A stretch of DNA of 64,000 nt from Paraburkholderia sabiae (GTDB lineage Bacteria > Pseudomonadota > Gammaproteobacteria > Burkholderiales > Burkholderiaceae): assembly GCF_030412785.1 (NCBI RefSeq), contig NZ_CP125296.1, forward strand, positions 1,054,001 to 1,118,000, written 5' to 3'. Below, in pieces: positions 36,639-45,521 of this stretch. The position numbers and the translations under genes are program-made. Every line of letters starts with the position of its first letter. The first letter of the stretch is position 1. Below the pieces are notes generated by a model. The model was given only the letters and a program-made list of their open reading frames with translations, searched no databases and was not told where the DNA came from.

Positions 36639-36706
36639 TTATTTGGCGGACTCTATGCTGGCCAGTGCCTGTCATCCCTTCAAGACGGTAATCATTGACT
36701 GCTTAC

Positions 36707-36912
36707 GGACACTCAAGCTTGCGCTGATCTTTCGCGAGGTTGGTGCACGCATGGGTTCGCCCGTAACTGCGAGTATTGGCGCGCCAGTGTCTTTCGAGCA
36801 ACTCGCAGGATGCCGCAGCGACCGTGCACTGATAGATGAACTGCGACAGCGTACCTATGCGCTGGCAGAAGACGAAGCGCCAGCGGGAAAGAAAGCAAAC
36901 GTGGTAGGGTGA
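36707..36912 (+). pseudogene. C-terminal remnant of a PlsC-like lysophospholipid acyltransferase
   Basis: Immediately outside the IS66 right end, an open frame of about 67 codons reads FREVGARMGSPVTASIGAPVSFEQLAGC, then RALIDELRQRTYALA, and stops at 36912. This is the typical tail of hemolysin-like or PlsC-family acyltransferases (a strand with IG-x-P followed by the LIDELRxRTYALA helix). The catalytic HX4D part is absent. It was evidently cut when IS66 inserted and adjacent DNA was lost. Identification is from pattern memory. Confidence 0.5.
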
Positions 36913-36931
36913 GTGGGGCTGGCCATCGAGG

Positions 36932-38316
36932 TCAGACAGCTTCGCGCAGAGAGACATGCATCTTCATACCGTATTGCGGGCGCGTTGCCACGCGCACCTG
37001 AGGCACGACGCAATGGCCGGGAGCCAGATCGAAGCGAAACCGGCTGAGCAGGCAGCGTAGTACCACCAGCATCTCGGTCATCGCAAAGCTCATCCCGATG
37101 CACACCCGCCCGCACCGAACGGGATATAGGCATGGCGCGCGATGCGTTCGCGCCTCGCACCCATGAATCGCTCGGGATCAAAGACGTACGGGTCGCTCCA
37201 GAGCGTCTTGTGACGATGCAACACATAAGGCGCAACCGTGACGATTGCTCCTGCAGGAATCGCCACGCCAGCCAGCGTATCGTCTTCGCGTGCGACCCTG
37301 CTCATCATGGAAATGGGGGGGTATAGGCGCAGGGACTCCTCGATCACGGCACGCGTCACCGGCAGGTCAACGAACGTCGGGGCTTCATGCGCGTGCGCAT
37401 CGATTTCAGCTTCCACACGTGCGCGCCACACGTGCGATTGCGAGAGCAGATACAGTGTCCACGTCAGGGCATTGGCGCTTGTTTCGTGGCCCGCGCCGAT
37501 GAACGTGACGATATCGTCGCGCAGTTCGCGCTCGCTAAGCGGCTGCCCCTCCGCGTCGCGTGCACTCAGCAGCAGCGTGAGCAGATCCTGCGGCGCCGGG
37601 CCGCCGCATTCGAGCAATGCACGCCGCTGCGCAATCATCTCGTTGACGACGCGCGTGGCGTGCTGCAATGACTTGCGGCCCTTGAGGCGATTGAGGCGCG
37701 GCAGCCAGTCCGGCAAGCCGACGAGATCAAGGTAGTCGAGCCGTCCGCGCGTTTCGAGGTAGCGCGCAATGGCCTGCTGGAACACCGAAGGTTCGCACGC
37801 GAGTCCATGGCTGAACAGCGTGTGCTCCAGGATCTCGAGCGTGAGGCGGCCCATTTCCGCGGCGATATCGAGTGTGTGTTCACCGCATGCGCGCATGGAG
37901 CGAGTGATGCGCTCCGCGCATTGCCGCGCAGCCTCTGCCTGTCCGACAGCAAACGTCTTTACCCACTGTGGCGTGAAGAGCGGCGCCATCATCTGGCGTT
38001 GCCGGCGCCAGGCATCTCCATTTGACGTGATGATGCCGACACCCAGAGCTGGACGCAGCAGGCGAAGTTGCAACTCGTTTTTCTCGTAGTTGCGCGCGTT
38101 GTCGACAAAGATATGGCGGATTGCTGCGGGGTCGTTGACCAGCGCACGGTGATCGACGATGGACTTGCGAAGCTGGATTGGCAGACGGAAGTCGTCTTCG
38201 CACCATATCTCGAGTGGATTCCGGCGAATCGTCAACAGCAGCGCGAGGCGGCCGAGAGGTGACTTGTGCGGCGCGGGCGCAGGCGGGTGGAACAGCACAG
38301 GTTGAAGCAGGTCCAT
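36932..38316 (-). pseudogene. Cytochrome P450 with frameshift in the haem-binding signature
   Basis: From the ATG at 38316 the frame shows a normal P450: NGDAWRRQRQMM (C helix), FIGAGHETSANAL (I helix oxygen-binding motif), EESLRLYPP (ExxR) and FDPERF. At 37090 the reading enters FGAGG and then stops, where FGxGxRxCxG is expected. Shifting frame restores VCIGMSFAMTEML and a normal end to 36932. Comparing with the consensus, four bases are missing, and with them the conserved arginine before the haem cysteine. The upstream frame alone cannot bind haem. It lies 20 bp after the sterol-desaturase-like gene, so both were probably one operon. A sequencing error cannot be excluded. Confidence 0.8.
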
Positions 38317-38335
38317 GTACGGAGGGCAAATGTCT

Positions 38336-39526
38336 TTAGCGCGGTGGCAGCCGGGAGGCCGATGGAGCGATGCGGGCGAACTGGATCATGCCGAAGATGC
38401 CGTGCATGGCGAACAGTACGAGGAGTACGGTGGGCACGGTACCACTTGCCGCACGATCGCTAGCGAGCAGCGCAGGCATCGCGATGGCTAACGCGCTCCA
38501 GCCGAGCGTGCCCCAGCGTTCGCCATCGCAATGCGCGCCGAGCGCAATGGTCCCGGTCAGCGAGCAGACCATCAGTAACCAATGTGGGTTCGAGTGGACG
38601 CCCTGTTGCGTATCCAGCCAGCAAATGAGTAAGCCATAAAGAAGCAAGCCGCGGAGGGCCACGAAGGTGGAATTCATTTGCTGTGGCGGAGAAAATGAAC
38701 CGTTAGGCCAACTGCCGCCCACGCAATGCAGTAGCGGTTCGTGACTTGCGCGCAGCGGGTTGCGGCTGTTGGCAATGCCATCCACACCGTAACGGGCGTC
38801 GGCATGGTCTGTAGTTTGCGCGAAGGTACCGAAGAGTTTGTCCCAAAGGAGAAAGCTACCGCCAAAATTGCGATTGAAGAACTGTGGTTCGGCACGATGA
38901 TGCACGCGGTGATGGCGCGGCGTAACCAGAAAGCGGTCCAGGACGCCCGCCGACTGGATGAGTCCACAATGGTTGAAGAACTGGATGGCATAGTGAAACG
39001 ACGAAACGGTGACGTAGACATCGAGCGGCAGGCCCAAGACGGCTAGCACGCCGGAAAACGGGAAGTCGGTAAGCGACGCGTACCAGGAATTGCGGTTGCA
39101 CAGCGACAGGTTGAAGCGCTCTCCCTGATGATGAACAACATGCACCGCCCAAAGCAGACCCAATCGATGGTGGGCCCGATGCCTCCAGTAGAAGCAGAAG
39201 TCCCAGGCGAACAGCCCAAAGATCCATTGTGCCGCACGCGGCAGGCGGTCGACCGAGTGTAGGTTCAGATGCCTGAACACGGCAGCATACGCCGCGATTT
39301 CGACACCACGGAACGCCCACATCACGATATGACCGGAGTTCAGATTGAAGACGAGCTCCATCCAGGCGGTGCGTTCGCGGCGCAGGATCTTTAGCAGGGC
39401 CGCTTCTGCGAAAATCAGGCCGCCGCCCACGGCACAAGCAATGGCGTATGGACTCATACTGGGCAATTTCTGGTTTTCTCCCGACAATGCAGGGACTGCG
39501 TACATTGAAAACAGGCTCGCGAACAT
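38336..39526 (-). CDS. Sterol desaturase / fatty acid hydroxylase superfamily protein
   Basis: A 396-residue membrane protein with the di-iron histidine motifs of this superfamily: HRAHH near residue 127, HVVHH about 10 residues later, and NHCG followed by HHRVHH near residue 200. Several hydrophobic segments flank them, and the C-terminal third has additional membrane helices. Members hydroxylate or desaturate lipids with O2 at the membrane. Substrate is unknown. It is upstream of the broken P450 on the same strand, which suggests an oxidative lipid or terpenoid modification pair. The true start could be the inner ATG at MSPYAIA. Confidence 0.85.
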   Translation of the reverse strand: MFASLFSMYAVPALSGENQKLPSMSPYAIACAVGGGLIFAEAALLKILRRERTAWMELVFNLNSGHIVMWAFRGVEIAAYAAVFRHLNLHSVDRLPRAAQWIFGLFAWDFCFYWRHRAHHRLGLLWAVHVVHHQGERFNLSLCNRNSWYASLTDFPFSGVLAVLGLPLDVYVTVSSFHYAIQFFNHCGLIQSAGVLDRFLVTPRHHRVHHRAEPQFFNRNFGGSFLLWDKLFGTFAQTTDHADARYGVDGIANSRNPLRASHEPLLHCVGGSWPNGSFSPPQQMNSTFVALRGLLLYGLLICWLDTQQGVHSNPHWLLMVCSLTGTIALGAHCDGERWGTLGWSALAIAMPALLASDRAASGTVPTVLLVLFAMHGIFGMIQFARIAPSASRLPPR

Positions 39527-40137
39527 CGGGAAGACGGTCTGGTTTCAGCTGATCTGGACGCCACGCGGAAAGAGGTCGAATGCATCCTGAAAACCTATTC
39601 GAGCGCCAGAGTACTTGCTGAATCGGACAGGGAGTATGCCCAACATTAGGGTCTCAAGTACTCTCGTGCGTTTCTGATCGCTTGCCTGCCGTCATAATCG
39701 ACTCGCTTCCGCTAGCAGTGGGGTGGGCCTGCGAAGCTCGATGAGCAGGTGGCCAGTATTGAGTAGCGGGAATTGATGCTGCTTTTTCACCCACTGACCA
39801 ATCCTGGATTTTATCCGACAGGCAGGTTGCTGATGTATCTCGATATTACGTTATGCTAATGTGCAATCCTTTGTTCTGCCGCTTACATCCTCCGCCGCTT
39901 CGATGCAGCAAATCCTACTCGCTGTACCGCGTTTTCATAATGGCAAGTTTCGATGGTGCTGACGTATGCGACGGTCGAGGAGAGCATCGCGCGTCTCCTT
40001 GCCGACACCCGATTGGGTGCATTATCGGCATCGACCGTATCCTGCGAGGTAAGCCTATGGGCATCAAGACCTCGGGCCTCGTTGCGTTGGGGCCTTGCTC
40101 GTCACGCATACCGATCTCGCAATTCCCGTCAGCCATC
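39527..40137. other. Intergenic stretch with possible scrambled gene fragments
   Basis: No intact gene is supported. Between about 39950 and 40140 the three plus frames each give a short protein-like piece (VLTYATVEESIARLLADTRL, then GIKTSGLVALG, then HTDLAIPVSHHENE), as if a small gene had suffered frameshifts. I could not identify a family. The first 300 bp should hold the promoter of the sterol-desaturase-like gene. Confidence 0.3.
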
Positions 40138-40440
40138 ATGAAAACGAAGTGCAAAATTTTTAGCTCCCTGCTATATGGCGTAGCAGCATTCGTCATCACT
40201 GCGCCCACCGCATATCTAAAGTTCTGGTATGCAAGTGACACGGTCGCTGCCAACAGTCCCTATATCTACTTCATCAAAGTCGTCGATAACCTTGATTTGC
40301 TGACATCAACCTCGACTCCCAGCGAAGACGCCCGCAGGATTCTTGAGGCATACAACTGCTTTGCTGCTGCCGTTATGATTGGCATAGCCACCGCAGGAGT
40401 TATCTTTTTGATCCGGCTACTTATGCTCCGCAACGAGTAA
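40138..40440 (+). CDS. Small two-helix membrane protein, unknown
   Basis: The ATG at 40138 gives 100 residues with two hydrophobic segments (about 8-25 and 74-94) and a short polar loop between. The DNA is less GC-rich than the surrounding genes. A much longer in-frame reading upstream has low-complexity, cysteine-rich sequence that is unlikely to be translated. No family is recognised. Its neighbour downstream is a secreted protein on the same strand, 65 bp away. Confidence 0.45.
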   Translation: MKTKCKIFSSLLYGVAAFVITAPTAYLKFWYASDTVAANSPYIYFIKVVDNLDLLTSTSTPSEDARRILEAYNCFAAAVMIGIATAGVIFLIRLLMLRNE

Positions 40441-40505
40441 TCGTGCATCGGAGAATGTGCTCCCGGTTATTGGGTGGTATGTGAAGTCCGTCAGGGATCG
40501 AAAAG

Positions 40506-41330
40506 ATGAGAAGCAAAAATATTTATCTAGCCTGTGCATGTGCGCTGTTGGCCATATCACTAAACACACGAGCCGGTGAAGTGCAAACCGGAACTCGTGC
40601 CTATCTGCGAGCGCGGGAGGATGCAGTGTCCCACGCGAACAACGGTACACAATCGGCTCAGCTTGAGGACCAGAGTAGAAAATCTACCTCGAAGCTCGAA
40701 CAGATGATGCAGCGGCTTGTCGGCCCGATTCATGTCGATGGCGTTTCCGCTCCGGGCCGTTTGACCTTTACGTACCTTGATGGCTGGCCCACTTATCACC
40801 CCCTGGACGGACTCGCCTATCGGGCATCAGACGGTAGCCAGACCCAGCTAGTCGTTACCACGCGCCCTTTGCTGGAAGCCTGGTTGCGCCTGGAAAGCGA
40901 AGCGCAGGGCAGGCAGGGCAAACCGCTCCACATGCGTGAGAATACGATAGAGGCGCTCAGTGACGAGATCCTGTACTCCGGCGCGCTGAACAACGACGCC
41001 GCCGCTGAGAAGTTTGCCGAATTGCCTGTCAAATCGCACATGTCGAACAGCATAGCGAAGGTGATTTTGTTCGAGCAGGGGCAAGACGAAGTCGCGCCTA
41101 ACCCGCCCGATCAACTCGGCGCGGCCGTCATGCAAGGTGGCCGTGTCTACATCCTCGTTCAGCCAGTTAACGTGGCTGCGATTCCGGTTTGCAAGACGCT
41201 CTATGAAAGAAAACAGGCAAGCGAATTGATTTTCGAGCGTTGCTACGGACGGGAGTTGCCGAAACAGGCGGGTTATGCACGCCTGATCCAGCAGGCGCAG
41301 GCATTGGTAGATCGAGTGCACAGAGAATGA
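40506..41330 (+). CDS. Secreted protein of unknown function
   Basis: A 274-residue protein with a signal peptide (MRSKNIYLACACALLAISLNTRA, predicted cleavage after residue 23). The mature part starts with a Gln/Ser/Lys-rich helical stretch, then a compact domain with FTYLDGWPTYHPLDGLAYRASDG and two cysteines near the end (VCKTLYERK and RCYGREL) that could form a disulfide. I recognise no family. It could be a periplasmic protein of a horizontally acquired patch; nothing in the sequence ties it to the T6SS. Confidence 0.6.
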   Translation: MRSKNIYLACACALLAISLNTRAGEVQTGTRAYLRAREDAVSHANNGTQSAQLEDQSRKSTSKLEQMMQRLVGPIHVDGVSAPGRLTFTYLDGWPTYHPLDGLAYRASDGSQTQLVVTTRPLLEAWLRLESEAQGRQGKPLHMRENTIEALSDEILYSGALNNDAAAEKFAELPVKSHMSNSIAKVILFEQGQDEVAPNPPDQLGAAVMQGGRVYILVQPVNVAAIPVCKTLYERKQASELIFERCYGRELPKQAGYARLIQQAQALVDRVHRE

Positions 41331-41939
41331 GACTGGAGTGAGCTATCTATGTTGACTTGGGCGTGCATGGCACCGATCACGACGATTGGCTTCCAGGAGA
41401 GATGACGACGGTGTTCGTAGATACGGCTGAAAGCACAGATTGCCCTTCCGTTCATCGGGTTTTCTCAGATATCTTTAGTTTCCGGCGTTTTACGGCAACA
41501 ACATGGACGCCTTGATTGACTGTTTGAGTTCCATCGATGAACCAGCGTAGCAGTTCCGCATTTTCCTGCCTGTTCTTGCACTATCGGATTTACTTTGATC
41601 GCAAGGCGACATGCACGATCCCGCTCCCGCGGTTCAATAATCTCGCGACTGCGGTGACGGAAGGATCGGATTACTGACCGTGCTATGATCAACCGATTGT
41701 CCACGGAGGAGCGCCAAAACGCTCGTCTCGTGGCTTTCATCCACGGTGTAATAACATTACTCGCACCCATCCCGGAATGTACGCAGCAGCCTGGCCCCCC
41801 TTGAAATAGCGCTGAAGAGCCTCCGTCAATGCACTGACGTGGCTATTCGTTCCGGACTCGCGTCAGGCGATCCGGCAATGTCGTTCGCGATCCCACCAAC
41901 CTGTCAGGCATCGCACGACGGCTTTTTCGTGAGACCACC
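41331..41939. other. Intergenic region, no supported gene
   Basis: About 600 bp without a credible coding frame; an arginine-rich minus-strand reading at 41465-41770 has no family resemblance or ribosome-binding site. The last 100 bp should contain the proline dehydrogenase promoter. Confidence 0.4.
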
Positions 41940-42851
41940 ATGCGTATTCTCAATACGGTAGCGGCACGCGCCATCCCGTTCATTCCCCGTTCTCTCATCC
42001 GTAAAATCTCGCACCGCTATATTGCGGGCGCGACACTCACCGACGCGCTTGACTGTGTGCGCTCCCTGGATGAGGCAGGCTACCGTGTGACCCTGGATGT
42101 ACTGGGTGAAACAGCTTCCTCACCAGCAGAAGTCGAAACACTGGCTGGCGAGTACAAGACCCTGATCGAGGCACTACACGCCCGCTGTTTGCCCGCAGAG
42201 CTGTCGATCAAGCCCTCAGCGTTCGGCTTGCTTTTTGACGAAGCCGTCTGCAAGCGGCATGTCCTGCAAATCCTCAATGCGGCGACCGCGCAACGCGTGA
42301 CCGCCTGCATCGACATGGAGGATGTGACCTGCACCCAAAGGACGCTCGATCTTTTCGCAGAGGTGGAGGCGGCTGGCGTGGATGTAGGCATTGCATTACA
42401 GGCGTATCTGAGACGCACGTACAGCGACATCGCGGCACTTCAACGCCGGTCGAGCAGACTACGAATCTGCAAAGGCATTTACGCGGAAGCAGATGAGCAT
42501 CTTGTACCGGGCGCATCACTAGACCGGACCGCTATCAACAGGCACTTCGCGCAACATGTAACAGGCGCGTTGCAGGCCGGATCGTTCGTCGGCATCGCGA
42601 CGCATGACGAAGCATTGATCAATACATTGATTTCGTGGATCCAGCGCGAGCAGATTGAGTCGACCCGCTTTGAGTTTCAGATGTTGCTCGGTGTGTGCGA
42701 ACCACTGCGCGAGCGATTGCGTGCCATGGGATTTCAGGTGCGCGTGTATGTTCCTTATGGTCACGACTGGTACGGGTATAGCACGCGACGAATCAAGGAA
42801 AACCCACGCATCGCAGGCTACGTTCTGCGCGCATTGCTGCGCGCCGGCTGA
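41940..42851 (+). CDS. Monofunctional proline dehydrogenase
   Basis: A 303-residue PRODH-domain protein. The FAD-linked barrel motifs are visible: a LSIKPSAFGL strand near residue 82, VTACIDMEDV, the RLRICKGIYAE strand, the GIATHDEALI strand and the C-terminal GHDWYGYSTRRIKENP, which holds the substrate-binding arginine pair. The enzyme oxidises proline to pyrroline-5-carboxylate and passes electrons to quinones at the membrane. Most beta-proteobacteria use the bifunctional PutA, so a short version is an extra copy or lineage-specific. No P5C dehydrogenase gene is nearby. Confidence 0.88.
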   Translation: MRILNTVAARAIPFIPRSLIRKISHRYIAGATLTDALDCVRSLDEAGYRVTLDVLGETASSPAEVETLAGEYKTLIEALHARCLPAELSIKPSAFGLLFDEAVCKRHVLQILNAATAQRVTACIDMEDVTCTQRTLDLFAEVEAAGVDVGIALQAYLRRTYSDIAALQRRSSRLRICKGIYAEADEHLVPGASLDRTAINRHFAQHVTGALQAGSFVGIATHDEALINTLISWIQREQIESTRFEFQMLLGVCEPLRERLRAMGFQVRVYVPYGHDWYGYSTRRIKENPRIAGYVLRALLRAG

Positions 42852-43301
42852 GCAATCCTCCTGAGTAATTTCCCAGCGTGAGACCGAGAGGCCACAGAAG
42901 TGAATGCCGTCTATTTTTCGGTCTGCCAGCTGGGAGGAGATGGAGAAATGGGGCTGTGTCGCTTGAAGCACGTCACACCACTGGCTGCGATCGACCGTCT
43001 CCTGAAGTCTGCTGCACACCCGGTGCAAGCAACCCTCATTCCCCTACGACTCCGTCACACCGTTAATTTTTTCAGCCCCACCCGCGTAATTCCGTCAGAT
43101 TCTCCAGGCTACATATAGCGAGAGCCTCCCATCTGGCCATAAACGCGTGGTTGCTCTCGCAGGACCACGCGGGGTGAATCCGCATCCTGATGCGGTTGGC
43201 AAAATTGTCGCTCGCCCCGGCAATTTTCGGATAATTCTGCTTCCACTTTCAAATCACCTCCGTTCCAATCAAAGAAAAACCAATCAGAAGGTAGATTAGT
43301 C
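42852..43301. other. Intergenic region upstream of the second vgrG
   Basis: No supported gene. Short plus-strand readings at 42878-43118 are not convincing. The promoter of the second VgrG island should be here; the last 120 bp are somewhat AT-richer. Confidence 0.4.
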
Positions 43302-45479
43302 ATGCTTATGTTTTCAAGGAGTCGCACACTGACGATAAGCGGGCCCGCACTGCCCCAATTGCCGGATGGCACCCCCACGTTACTGCTGAACGCGATCAGG
43401 GGCGAGGAATCTCTCTCGACGGTCTTTGGCTATGAGCTCTTCCTTACCACGGCTCTTGACATGGCGGATGACAAGGCATCAGCTATCGACCTGAAGGCGC
43501 TGGCTGGTACAGAACTCACCGTCACAATCCAGCTTGAAGGAATGGGCACCTTCATGCCGGGAGTCCAGGGCTTGGCAGGTGCAGCCAATATCGGCGCCGG
43601 TACGCGCGAGATCAGCGGCCTTGTGATGGAGGCCAGCTTCGTTGGCCAACTGAATCGCCAGTATCGCTACAGGGTGCTTATGCAGCCCTGGCCTGCCCTC
43701 ATGGGTCTGCGCTCAGACTTCAAGATATTCCAGCGCAAGAGCGTAGTGGAAATAATCGAGGAAGTGTTCGGGAACTACATGTACTCGTACGACTTCCGCC
43801 TGAGCGGCAAGTATCCAGCGCTGGACTACCAGGTTCAGTACGGAGAAACCGACCTGCATTTTATCCAGCGTCTGATGGCCGAGCACGGCATCTACTGGTT
43901 CATCGAACACTCGGATACCTTTCACCGGATGGTACTGGTTGATCATCTTGGCGCGCACAAGCCTGTCGAGAGTGCTGCGTACCAGACACTGTGGTACTAC
44001 CCGCCCGGACACAAGATCGACCGCGAATACATCGATCACTTCGATACGACCGAACGTGTCCAGACCGGCATCTGGACCACGAGCGACTACCACTTCAAGA
44101 AGCCGAAGGCGCAGCTTCAGGCGCAGAACGAACTGCCGCAGGAGACGGCACATAACGACTTCGAACGCTACGAATGGCCCGGCGACTACACCGAACGCGA
44201 CGATGGTGAACGGTTCGCGCGCGTGCGGATGGAGGAACTGTATGCCCATGGAGAACGCGCCTCTGGCAAGGGTAACGTACGCGAAGTGGTATGTGGCACA
44301 ACCTTCACCCTTGCTGGCCATCCGCAGGCGGGCGCGAACCGCGAATACCTGGTGCTGAGAGCAGCGCTGGAAGCCGAAGAAACTGGCGAAGCGAGCGGCA
44401 GCGGAGCCCAATACCGCATCACCACCACATTCGACGTGCAGCCCGCCACCAACGTATTCCGGCGCGAAAGGAAGTACACCAAGCCACGCACGAGCGGTCC
44501 CCAGACGGCGATTGTCACGGGCCCCGCCGGGCAGGAAATCTGGACCGACCAGTATGGCCGCGTGAAGCTGAGCTTTCACTGGGACCGTCATGGCTCGAAA
44601 GACCACAACTCTTCGTGCTGGATACGTGTGTCATATCCGTGGGCGGGCAGCAACTTCGGCGGCATCCACATTCCGCGCGTCGGCACCGAAGTGATCGTTG
44701 ATTTCGAGAACGGCGACCCGGACCGGCCAATCGTGACCGGACGTGTCTACAACGCGATGACGATGCCGCCGTGGGATCTGCCCGGCAACGCGACGCAGAG
44801 CGGCTTTCTCACACGCACGTCGAAGGACGGTGGCTACGGCAACGCGAACGCGATCCGCTTCGAGGACAAGAGGGGCGCGGAAGAACTGTGGTTGCAGGCT
44901 GAGCGCAACATGCGTACCGAGGTTGAGAACGACGAGTCTCATGCCGTCCGGCATGACCGGCTGAAGACCATCGAGAACGACGAAAGCTCCACCATCGGTC
45001 ACGACCGTTCCGAGACAGTGGGACACGACGAACAGGTGGAGATCCACCGCGACCGGCGTCATCGTGTCGGCGAGGATGCATTTCTCGAAGTCGGGCACAA
45101 CCACACGTTGCAGGTCGGCAAGGACCGCATCGAGAAGATCGGGAACCACCGGAAGGACCAGATCACGGCGAACCATCTGGTGGAGATTGGTGGTCATGCG
45201 GAACATACGGTACAGGGACATTACCAGCTGGAGGCGGGGCAACAGGCCGGCCTGAAGAGCCGGGTGGTCCAACTCCAGGCGGGCGACGTGGCAAAGATTT
45301 CCGGTCCGGCGGGGACTATCACGCTTGACGGCAATGGCATCACCCTGGAAGCCACGCGGATCACCTTCAAGGGGCCAATCCAGTCAAGTAGCGGATGGGT
45401 AAAGAACGCACTGGAACTGCGCTCAGACGTTCGTGACGGCGATCCCTTCGACGCCGGGTCTTTTCCTTTCTCCGGCTAG
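43302..45479 (+). CDS. vgrG: VgrG (TssI) spike protein 2
   Basis: A 725-residue VgrG, closely similar to the one at 25040 through the gp27/gp5 modules, including the near-identical VVEIIEEVFGNYMYSYD, GQEIWTDQYGRVKL and CWIRVSYPWAG regions. The needle differs: instead of Thr/Asn repeats it has histidine-rich repeats of the type GHDxxExVG, then a short DUF2345-like end with ITLDGNGITLEA and a small C-terminal tail (PFDAGSFPFSG). This swap of needle ends between paralogues fits different cargo. It heads a second island with an effector, a lipoprotein and a PAAR gene. Confidence 0.95.
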   Translation: MLMFSRSRTLTISGPALPQLPDGTPTLLLNAIRGEESLSTVFGYELFLTTALDMADDKASAIDLKALAGTELTVTIQLEGMGTFMPGVQGLAGAANIGAGTREISGLVMEASFVGQLNRQYRYRVLMQPWPALMGLRSDFKIFQRKSVVEIIEEVFGNYMYSYDFRLSGKYPALDYQVQYGETDLHFIQRLMAEHGIYWFIEHSDTFHRMVLVDHLGAHKPVESAAYQTLWYYPPGHKIDREYIDHFDTTERVQTGIWTTSDYHFKKPKAQLQAQNELPQETAHNDFERYEWPGDYTERDDGERFARVRMEELYAHGERASGKGNVREVVCGTTFTLAGHPQAGANREYLVLRAALEAEETGEASGSGAQYRITTTFDVQPATNVFRRERKYTKPRTSGPQTAIVTGPAGQEIWTDQYGRVKLSFHWDRHGSKDHNSSCWIRVSYPWAGSNFGGIHIPRVGTEVIVDFENGDPDRPIVTGRVYNAMTMPPWDLPGNATQSGFLTRTSKDGGYGNANAIRFEDKRGAEELWLQAERNMRTEVENDESHAVRHDRLKTIENDESSTIGHDRSETVGHDEQVEIHRDRRHRVGEDAFLEVGHNHTLQVGKDRIEKIGNHRKDQITANHLVEIGGHAEHTVQGHYQLEAGQQAGLKSRVVQLQAGDVAKISGPAGTITLDGNGITLEATRITFKGPIQSSSGWVKNALELRSDVRDGDPFDAGSFPFSG

Positions 45480-45521
45480 TCTCCGCGACCTTCCGGCAAC
45501 ACCGCACAGAACAATTAACCG

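Larger units (their letters stand above)
34175..36706 (-). mobile_element. Complete IS66-family insertion sequence (about 2.53 kb)
   Basis: The left end begins GTAAGCGCCCAAGCAT at 34175 and the right end, read on the minus strand from 36706, begins GTAAGCAGTCAATGAT. Both ends share GTAAGC and an ACCGT at positions 18-22, as in IS66 terminal repeats. The element carries the standard tnpA-tnpB-tnpC set, all apparently intact. The eight bases outside the two ends (ATTTGTAT and GGACACTC) do not match, so the 8-bp target duplication expected for IS66 is missing. The right flank is the tail of an acyltransferase gene with no counterpart on the left, which supports a deletion or recombination after insertion. 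Confidence 0.9.

Noticed and set aside
41465..41770. Arginine-rich 101-codon minus-strand protein
   Set aside because: No ribosome-binding site, no recognised family and biased composition.
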